The notes beneath the pieces were generated by a model. That model was not told where the DNA came from. It saw nothing but the letters and a program-made list of their open reading frames with translations, and ran no database searches. A stretch of 28,701 bases of DNA from a virus: positions 1 to 28,701 of the IMG/VR virus record IMGVR_UViG_3300021964_000372. The stretch is one strand, 5' to 3'. Made by a program: the position numbers and the translations under genes. Positions 23,801-28,701 of this stretch are shown here, in pieces (within the stretch, counting starts at the first letter, position 1; each line of letters begins with the position of its first letter).

Positions 23801-23953
23801 GAAGGGAAGTTCAAAGGGACCAACGTAAGGTTCGTTGAATATGGGTTCTAGGTCTGGCTTTTCTTCAGTAACTGCGGTTCCTGGAGGAATCTGAGCCGTA
23901 GTTCCCATTTGGTTCTGTAGACTTTTTATAGTTTTATCTAATTCATTATCCAT
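20849..23953 (-). CDS. Large probable virion protein with hydrophobic segment (1034 residues)
   Basis: The 1034-residue product is TAATG-coupled on both sides. After an acidic, Pro-rich N terminus, residues about 196-235 form a long hydrophobic Ala/Val/Gly-rich hairpin-like segment (LIPFAGAVAAPVVAVAGLGY). The next 700 residues are helical, and a second hydrophobic Gly-rich patch (GAGAIGNIITGFVV) lies near residue 1000. Proteins that are stored in the capsid and cross the host envelope during ejection often have such hydrophobic parts, so an internal virion role comparable to T7 gp15 is plausible. No enzyme motif was seen. Confidence 0.65.
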   Translation of the reverse strand: MDNELDKTIKSLQNQMGTTAQIPPGTAVTEEKPDLEPIFNEPYVGPFELPFGIGGDAEPFEMKTMDTDAVQRNKEKMDAARIDRISKVATDMGGTFEMNNDEVSNILGFDGLATLGFVDNVDQFKRAMQERVGEGNYKVIEDKDAAFFQDKYYVSLKKPDGSFTPFTSPTQNTLDYIQKYFPMLGYEVVSDSAAVGTSILTTTALTSLASLIPFAGAVAAPVVAVAGLGYMLYTLNKGAERGRQFIQEQLGLRGEDAEEFGSFVENVKKIVTDPKIGEAFKKLIGKKADISQEEFNQELRGIFGTAISFPLALIDKLKGSLSRVRENFTPDDTNIYQSAIKAEDFADKKGLVPTILPQRTMDKKISRLASLAEQTSVIIPKVLRSQMQSAVNYLKEFRGNIGAGNFSQFRSAMSSMGTMLKNIKEGKTVVDFEGLGVKLNELEDLFFDLRMTESRGMYKDIFDKIGNSSFNLEKIRGLLVNREVKTTVPVSKQTAGSPIEAGITPRVTGEPRVDSIIADLMDLGALSGNTRVLTAKGVEKAVIKLKSKHPEYAKYLETNDIQIKTPAQLLHGYAVLLGQMSKGVFGKDVGTAANSQLASFTQGLRTALLEEIANPITPKNKPAITGLKELIASANAFYKKTFDVTETSTQLQARIAAKTGDEGTTIPEAIGISPGSGGRKQPVQKTLSNIAFQEDYILKNFKGRNTPIGPMSRIKIAFADVISNKLKGAADVSGVKIDSAADIKKYIESYSPRELQSLGVNKASILKDLETIAKLESADVASQLALGSRIKNTELKTVFDNIVAKGNELDLTKTVDTMMDIVSKLPKSQQKSEIANMRAGLLDYVFSKQSGVYKTVDKNSAYSQVGDTVIDPSTLNQLITKLEGSGIFNKILTGEDKKLLAGMQNYVSVIQTAGADAGSALAGAQIIGNMFTLDPAKFISGMARLSAQGRVAKLFANKAFSDAMTGIGKPQPQSKKLLRYFTGAGAIGNIITGFVVGTQRSPESTQTDQMMKNTPELYKTIKSLREQTQTLQVQ

Positions 23954-25503
23954 TATGTTCTACTACCACTTGCTTGAACTAGGAAAGGATTAGCTGTTGC
24001 TCTCTTTTTATAATCATCTAAACTTTTGTAGCGAGGGTCGAGAGATGCTTGATACGCTGCAACAGAGTTTTTAGCCAGTATCATAGCTTGAGCAACTTGC
24101 CTCTGCATTGTTGGGTCTGTTGAAGAAACATCTAATTGTTGAGATTTTACTAATTCATCAAATACCATTTTTGCTACTGAAGGTTTATTAATTGCTAGGA
24201 CATCATCTTCTCCTACCTCTATTATTTTCATACCTCCAGGTTTACCAGCACCTGTATTAATAGCAAAAGAACTAGCCATAGATGTTACAAATTGCCTTTC
24301 TAGTCCTGTTATAGCAGCCATTGCACGTGTACTACCTACAGTTGGGTCATTTAGTATACCTAAATATTGTTCAATTAATAATTTATCTTGGTCAGATATT
24401 CTAGGGTCTTTAAATATAGCATCTTTTGCACCTTTAAAGAATAGTATAGCACTCTGTAAAGAATCTTGCAACTCTCCACCACCGAGTGCATCAGCTAGTG
24501 GTTTGGCTCCTACCATATCACTAAAGTCTGTAAGCTTCATTCTTAAATTTCCAACGAAGTTAAATGCATTAGGATACTTAGCTAAAGTTTTTCTTATCTT
24601 ACCAACTCTTTCAAGGTTGCCATAGTTTGTTTTTATTAACTCTTGGTTTTCTCTCTCTATTTCTGCACTTGGAGCAGCTAATTTACCATCTATAACTCTA
24701 TCTATAGTAGTATATTTAGGTCCTTCAGGAGTATAAATAATTGTTCCATACTCTCCTTTACTGCCTTTTACAGGAGGATTTAAAACTGCTTGTTCTGCTA
24801 ATGCCCTGAGTTCCGTTTCAGATTTATTTTCATTCCCTGGCTGAGAACGTATGACATTCATCATACTACTTAATTTTTGTTGGAACATGCTACCTCCTGA
24901 AGGAGGACCTGATATTCCTTTGGCTAATGCTTCTGGGGTTGCTCTTTGAGTTACATTTAGCTCTGGCATATCAAATGTGTTAGATAATACTTTTTTAACT
25001 TGGTCTACGGGTAAGTTACTTCTTTGAGCAAACATCTCGACCACTTGGTCTGGAGAATAAAACTTAAATAAATTTTTAAATGAGTTAAATACAGAATCAT
25101 TAGATGCATTTTTAGGAGCTATATCTACAGATTCTACTTTAGTAACTTCGGGAGTTGGTCCTGCAGATAATTTGTCTACATCAACTTTTGTCACAGGTAT
25201 ATTATTATTGTAAGATGATAACATATTTGTGACTATCTTACTAGCTTTGTCCACACTTTTGTTACTTATCTTGTAAGCTTGTTCTGCAATACCTACATCT
25301 ACATTAAATGATTCAGCTATAGTTCTTATTTTATCCATATCTGACAATGCTGCTTTTTGCTTCTCTTGTATAGAACCTGCTTTAGCGTTATACAACTTAC
25401 CTATATTATCCATACGTGCAACAGCATCTTGCATAGGAGCTTCTAATCCCTGTTGTAGTACAGGTAGTGCCCCTCTCATTATACCACCTAGTGTTATTCC
25501 CAT
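23953..25503 (-). CDS. Probable virion protein (516 residues), function unknown
   Basis: The 516-residue product starts MGITLGGIMRGALPVLQQG by TAATG overlap with the preceding gene. It is helical and Ala/Lys/Asn-rich, with a Pro-containing linker (about 100-135). Residues 345-470 form a well-ordered looking helical domain (LSIVG-type turns absent, ALGGGELQDSLQSAILFFKGAKDAIF present). No membrane span and no cysteine motif. By operon position it belongs with the 1034- and 1323-residue proteins as one assembly, but its precise role cannot be read from the sequence. Confidence 0.6.
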   Translation of the reverse strand: MGITLGGIMRGALPVLQQGLEAPMQDAVARMDNIGKLYNAKAGSIQEKQKAALSDMDKIRTIAESFNVDVGIAEQAYKISNKSVDKASKIVTNMLSSYNNNIPVTKVDVDKLSAGPTPEVTKVESVDIAPKNASNDSVFNSFKNLFKFYSPDQVVEMFAQRSNLPVDQVKKVLSNTFDMPELNVTQRATPEALAKGISGPPSGGSMFQQKLSSMMNVIRSQPGNENKSETELRALAEQAVLNPPVKGSKGEYGTIIYTPEGPKYTTIDRVIDGKLAAPSAEIERENQELIKTNYGNLERVGKIRKTLAKYPNAFNFVGNLRMKLTDFSDMVGAKPLADALGGGELQDSLQSAILFFKGAKDAIFKDPRISDQDKLLIEQYLGILNDPTVGSTRAMAAITGLERQFVTSMASSFAINTGAGKPGGMKIIEVGEDDVLAINKPSVAKMVFDELVKSQQLDVSSTDPTMQRQVAQAMILAKNSVAAYQASLDPRYKSLDDYKKRATANPFLVQASGSRT

Positions 25504-26054
25504 TACATAGCTCCTTGTCTAGCCATTAGTCCTTGAGGCTGTTCCATAGGAAGCTCCTCTGTAGCATCTTCTTTCATTCTATCTGAGAAGCCTTTCATAG
25601 ACTCCGTTTCAAAATCAACTTTATCTTTCTTAAACTGTGCTATTTGTTGTAATCCTTTATCAATCATAGAATCTTGATTTTTTATAACTTTATAATCTAC
25701 TTCAGCTTGTTCAGCTAAATGCATAATTAACATAGTTAAATCTTCTCCAACTAATATAGCTGTATCAGGAGTCATAAGTCCCTCTGAAAACCCTGCAAGT
25801 AATAAAGAATCTACAATAGTAGCAATAGGTATCTGTGCATCAACTAAACTTAATAGTTTATCTGCCATAGCATCTTCTTCAAACTTATCCATAAAATAAT
25901 CCATGACTTCATCAGGAGTATTTAACATTGCAGGTTTATCCCACGGATAGATACCTGGGGTTTTAGTTAAAGATTGTCCTGGGATAGCAGTATCGAACGA
26001 AGAGCGTTCTTTACCACTAGGAAGTTTCATAGTGTCGTTTAATTGAATATCCAT
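25503..26054 (-). CDS. Probable small virion-associated protein (183 residues)
   Basis: The 183-residue acidic product has a helical core. Residues about 65-120 (IPIATIVDSLLLAGFSEGLM...VGEDLTMLIMHLAEQAEV) are hydrophobic enough for helical packing but not a clear membrane span, followed by a charged coiled stretch. Its size and place ahead of the larger proteins recall T7 gp14 (196 residues), although no sequence match is claimed. It ends with TAATG coupling to the 516-residue gene and follows its upstream neighbour after two bases. Confidence 0.55.
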   Translation of the reverse strand: MDIQLNDTMKLPSGKERSSFDTAIPGQSLTKTPGIYPWDKPAMLNTPDEVMDYFMDKFEEDAMADKLLSLVDAQIPIATIVDSLLLAGFSEGLMTPDTAILVGEDLTMLIMHLAEQAEVDYKVIKNQDSMIDKGLQQIAQFKKDKVDFETESMKGFSDRMKEDATEELPMEQPQGLMARQGAM

Positions 26055-26056
26055 TG

Positions 26057-26320
26057 TTATGCCTTAGATGTTAGTAGACCTAGTTGTTTTTTGAGGATAG
26101 AGTTATATATGCTTTGAGGTCCGTACGCTCCTGTGTTTACAGCAGCAGGTTTAGATTTTTGTCCATAGTAGCTAGACCTTCTTCTTTGAGGTCTGCCAAA
26201 TTTTTCATATATATTTACGTCTGGTGGAGCTTTTAGTGCAGATTGTTGTGGAAGTTGACTTTTACCTCCAAACTTACTCATTACTAAATTAGTAGCTATT
26301 GGTGCTATAAGACTCATCAT
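26057..26320 (-). CDS. Small basic protein in the virion operon (87 residues)
   Basis: The 87-residue product starts MMSLIAPIATNLVMSKFGGK; ATG ATG gives two start choices, with AGGA upstream. The N terminus is mildly hydrophobic. The centre has a basic patch (RPQRRRSSYYGQK) and the end is a short amphipathic helix. It is encoded between the repeat protein and the 183-residue protein. Unknown, possibly a minor virion component or DNA-contacting peptide. Confidence 0.55.
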   Translation of the reverse strand: MMSLIAPIATNLVMSKFGGKSQLPQQSALKAPPDVNIYEKFGRPQRRRSSYYGQKSKPAAVNTGAYGPQSIYNSILKKQLGLLTSKA

Positions 26321-26331
26321 GTTTAGTTTTC

Positions 26332-28086
26332 CTAGCTTCTGTTGATTGCTGCAATACCTAAAGCAGATATAAAGCCCCCTATAGCATTAGATGATTTCTC
26401 ATCTAAGTATTGATTGTATAAATCGGAAGTAACGTCTGCGTCTAGTATTGCCATAGCATAGTTAAATGCTCTGTCTTGGGAGTTTTCTGCAGAAGTATAT
26501 GCATAATCTGCTTCATCTCTATATTGTTGCCAAATATTATTTAGTGCAGTATTTGATATGTTAAGATAATTAGCTGCATTTAATTGATTAGCTGCGTTAA
26601 CAGCAGCAGTATTAGCTGTGTTTACATTTCTACGCCACGTAGCATTAGATTGTGCAATCTCTATAGCATTTTTTGTATTGAACTGCTCTCTGCTGTTTAA
26701 CATTGTAGCACGGAATTGATTCAACGCATTCGCTTGTCCTGCGTTAAACTGTTGTTGTGCATTAAACTGGCTTGAGTTTAGCTTATTGATATCTGCAGTC
26801 AAAGACTCAAAAAACTGATTGACTTGGTTTTGACTTGTGGCATTAAAGTTTTGAGCAGCATTTTGTGCAGCTTGGTCTGATAATAAAGACTGCATTTTTG
26901 CTTGCTGGTTCAACACTTCTGTCTGCTGTGAATTAGTCAAGTTGGACATATCCATTTGTAAAAAGCCTTGAGCATTTAGAACCATAGCCTGTTGTCTATT
27001 ATTGAGATTTGCCATATCCATTTGGGCAAAAGTTGCAGCATTGGATAAAGCAGTTGCTTGTGAGTTATTTAAGTTTTGAAGATTGATTGTTTCCATAACC
27101 TTCGCATTAGCAAACACACGTTGTTGCTCTTGAGTAAAGTTCACGTTAGCGGCTTCAGCATATTTTTCAGCGTTGAGGATATTTGCTTGCTGTTGGTTGG
27201 AGAGTGTTTGTCCAGCTAGAGCGGCTTGAACTTGCATCTTTGCAAGAGCAGTTTGTTGTCTATTGGAAGTATTAGCCAATGACACATTTAAGTTATTCTG
27301 AGTATTTGTTAAGTTAGCCTGCTGTTGATTGTCCATTATCTTTACAGCAGTTTGATAATATGTCTGAGCGTCAGCTGTTGCTATCGGTATAGAAGCTTCC
27401 AATGCAGCTTGTGTTATAGCTGCTCCTGCCATTGATGATGCAGCGAGTCCTCTTTGAGCCATTTGTGCAGTTGCATTACGAATTATTCCAGCAGCCCATG
27501 AAGGTACTTGACCATTGTCAAACTGTTGAGATATACGAGATAATTGTCCTTGTACAGTCATATCATCTGTGACTGTCATGGTTGCACCTTGTACATTACT
27601 TACAAAGTCTGATTGTGCCGCTGTGGTGTCACCTAAAAACGCTGTGTCTGCAACAGCTCCAGATACAACTTCTGGTGCAGTTACGGCTCTTAATGCAGTA
27701 TCCGCCTGACTGATTTGTCCCTGTGCAGTTCCCTGTTGAGCTTGAGCTTGTGCTCCTGTAGATACTGTGCCTTGGGCAGCAGTTGCTTGTGCATCTTGAG
27801 ATAATGTGCCAGTTTGGGCAGTTGCAGTGGGTGTTGTTGTTCCTACTAGACTAGGGTCTACAGTAGCCGCAGGAGATACAGTAGGAGCCGCTGCTAACGC
27901 AGTTTGGGCTTGGGATATAGGTACATCAGGTGTTCCTTGAAGAGCGTACGCTTCTGGAGATACTTCTTCTCCTGGTTGTATATTCTGTGATTGAGGAGCA
28001 TATTGTCCCTGGGCAGGCATTACAGGATTAGTAACCTGTTTACCCATGTACTCATCTACATTTTCATTAGTGGTTGTTTCTGCCAT
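26332..28086 (-). CDS. Q/N/A-rich probable virion protein with exact 22-residue repeats
   Basis: The product is 584 residues. Residues 1-170 are low complexity (Ala, Gln, Thr, Pro; probably disordered). Residues about 192-245 carry VPSWAAGIIRNATAQMAQRGLAASS-type sequence, broken by Ala-rich helix (the motif RGLAASSMAGAA is at 212-223), which I recall from structural proteins of other marine podophages. Residues 273-404 are six consecutive units of exactly 22 residues. The remainder is helical and Asn/Gln-rich. The composition and 22-residue (two times 11) period point to a long right-handed alpha-helical coiled coil, as in a fibre, tail tube lining or capsid-internal rod. No enzymatic motif. 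Confidence 0.65.
   Translation of the reverse strand: MAETTTNENVDEYMGKQVTNPVMPAQGQYAPQSQNIQPGEEVSPEAYALQGTPDVPISQAQTALAAAPTVSPAATVDPSLVGTTTPTATAQTGTLSQDAQATAAQGTVSTGAQAQAQQGTAQGQISQADTALRAVTAPEVVSGAVADTAFLGDTTAAQSDFVSNVQGATMTVTDDMTVQGQLSRISQQFDNGQVPSWAAGIIRNATAQMAQRGLAASSMAGAAITQAALEASIPIATADAQTYYQTAVKIMDNQQQANLTNTQNNLNVSLANTSNRQQTALAKMQVQAALAGQTLSNQQQANILNAEKYAEAANVNFTQEQQRVFANAKVMETINLQNLNNSQATALSNAATFAQMDMANLNNRQQAMVLNAQGFLQMDMSNLTNSQQTEVLNQQAKMQSLLSDQAAQNAAQNFNATSQNQVNQFFESLTADINKLNSSQFNAQQQFNAGQANALNQFRATMLNSREQFNTKNAIEIAQSNATWRRNVNTANTAAVNAANQLNAANYLNISNTALNNIWQQYRDEADYAYTSAENSQDRAFNYAMAILDADVTSDLYNQYLDEKSSNAIGGFISALGIAAINRS
26875..27270 (-). repeat. Six tandem 22-codon repeats within the 584-residue gene
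   Basis: Units start at residues 273, 295, 317, 339, 361 and 383 with no insertions or deletions. The pattern is L-x-N-x-Q-Q-x3-L-N-A-x6-M-x3-N, best seen in units beginning LNNRQQAMVLNAQ and LTNSQQTEVLNQQ. Diverged continuations lie on both sides (around residues 252 and 405). The DNA itself has diverged, so the repeat is visible at protein level only. Confidence 0.8.
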
Positions 28087-28098
28087 ACTCTATTCCTA

Positions 28099-28293
28099 TT
28101 ACTTCATCACTATTGCGACAACCAAAGCTACCACCCCAAGCGTACCCACCATGGACATAGCTTCTATTCGCCACATTCTTTTGTCTAAAGTTTCTAGCTT
28201 ATCATTGACTGCTTGGTATCGGATGGCACACTCTTTTTCGTGAGCATCCAATTCCATTTGTACTTTTAACTCAGGCTGCATTTTCATCTGCAT
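28099..28293 (-). CDS. Small coiled-coil protein with C-terminal membrane span, XhlA/holin-like
   Basis: About 64 residues from ATG 28293, which has AGAGGA upstream; an in-frame GTG at 28317 has no such site, and an ATG at 28281 is also possible. A charged heptad-like helix (YQAVNDKLETLDKRMWRIEAM) is followed by one membrane span (VGTLGVVALVVAIVMK) at the C terminus. This is the layout of hemolysin XhlA-like phage proteins, some of which help lysis, and of small holin-type proteins. The assignment rests on layout, not on a sequence match. It overlaps the end of the preceding gene. Confidence 0.55.
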   Translation of the reverse strand: MQMKMQPELKVQMELDAHEKECAIRYQAVNDKLETLDKRMWRIEAMSMVGTLGVVALVVAIVMK

Positions 28294-28504
28294 CGTCTGT
28301 AGATTCCTCTTCTTCACCTTTGACTGATTGTATCAATGAGTTTGTAAAAGCATTTTGAGCTACAGTAATCTGGTCTAGTTGAAACTTCAGATTAGCTGCT
28401 TTAGCCTGTAAGTCTTTTATCTGATTGATAAAATAGTTTTGGTCTTGAGATAAGTCATCAGTCTTATACTCTTTACCATCAATAGTGATTACGTTATCAG
28501 CCAT
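28271..28504 (-). CDS. Small coiled-coil protein, DUF6447-like
   Basis: The product is 77 residues from ATG 28504, which shares a base with the upstream stop (TAATG); an in-frame TTG slightly upstream is less likely. The N terminus NVITIDGKEYKTDDLS is a beta hairpin, followed by a coiled-coil helix (INQIKDLQAKAANLKFQLDQ) and a strongly acidic tail (EEEESTDDADENAA). This plan resembles small marine phage proteins I recall as DUF6447, of unknown function. Encoded among late genes, so perhaps a virion or assembly accessory. Confidence 0.6.
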   Translation of the reverse strand: MADNVITIDGKEYKTDDLSQDQNYFINQIKDLQAKAANLKFQLDQITVAQNAFTNSLIQSVKGEEEESTDDADENAA

Positions 28505-28701
28505 TACCAAGTTACTCCACTTGCTGTTGTTGGGTTAGCCATTGCATCTATCTGACTAGCTATTCCTGCTTCTATTGATGTCACTTCGTCTGCACCAAGT
28601 GCATCTTTAGCCCAGCCTATTGCTTGTGTCTCTGTGATATCTGCGTATGGTGTTGGTGTACCTACAAGTGTTACAACGACTGTGCCATAAGCTGACCCTG
28701 T
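28504..28701 (-). CDS. C-terminal part of an unknown late protein (5' truncated by window edge)
   Basis: The frame is open from the right edge to a TAA at 28506-28504 and gives 65 residues. It starts with beta-like sequence (YGTVVVTLVGTPTPYADI), then QAIGWAKDALGADEV and a Thr/Ala-rich end closing in GVTW. The frame is coupled by TAATG to the next gene and has coding-like composition. The start lies beyond the window. No family is assigned. Confidence 0.65.
   Translation of the reverse strand, partial: TGSAYGTVVVTLVGTPTPYADITETQAIGWAKDALGADEVTSIEAGIASQIDAMANPTTASGVTW

Noticed and set aside
1-28701. CRISPR arrays, insertion sequences, integrase or attachment sites
   Set aside because: No regularly spaced direct repeats, transposase or recombinase motifs were seen by eye; the only attachment-site candidate, the tRNA gene, has no integrase next to it.

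Overview
The window looks like about half of a lytic, podovirus-type phage of a marine bacterium. The base composition is AT-rich, genes are packed with ATGA and TAATG overlaps, many small genes have no recognisable family, and nothing resembles integration functions. The strongest clue is the family A DNA polymerase: a DnaJ-like cysteine-rich zinc module sits between its exonuclease and polymerase domains. That arrangement is known from the SAR116 phage HMO-2011 and its relatives. I see no phage RNA polymerase gene. The promoters I can find look like host sigma-70 promoters. Terminase, portal and major capsid genes are not visible and presumably lie outside the window.

Layout. Positions 1-16881 are read on the + strand. 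First comes a lysis-like end (1-1046): the tail of an unidentified gene, a tiny membrane protein, a SleB-type cell-wall hydrolase and two small genes, closed by a strong terminator at 1078-1111. Next come two small genes and then a unit with its own promoter (1756-1788) and terminator (6326-6361). This unit holds a tRNA-Trp, three unknown proteins (the largest with a four-cysteine zinc site) and a complete-looking M20/M28/M42-type metallopeptidase. A second, stronger promoter (6363-6391) and a 5' leader hairpin open the replication operon (6435-16881). It encodes a stand-alone primase, a DnaB-type helicase, PolA with the DnaJ insert, a putative ssDNA-binding protein, a RecB/Cas4-like exonuclease with an Fe-S cysteine set, a resolvase-like nuclease, a DUF3310 protein, a class II (B12-dependent) ribonucleotide reductase, a third PD-(D/E)XK-type nuclease and several small genes.

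Positions 16878-28701 are read on the - strand. They form a translationally coupled late operon of probable virion proteins: a partial gene at the right edge, two small coiled-coil proteins (one with a C-terminal membrane segment), a 584-residue Q/N/A-rich protein with exact 22-residue repeats, then proteins of 87, 183, 516, 1034 and 1323 residues. Size and order suggest an internal-virion or DNA-ejection set like T7 gp14-gp16, but I see no sequence motif that proves it. The two operons converge and overlap by four bases (TTAA) with no terminator between them.

How it fits together. The replication operon supplies primase, helicase, polymerase and nucleases that can degrade host DNA and resolve phage DNA. 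The class II reductase feeds dNTPs without needing a small radical subunit, but needs cobalamin from the host. The role of the peptidase unit is unknown and is the least explained part of the window.
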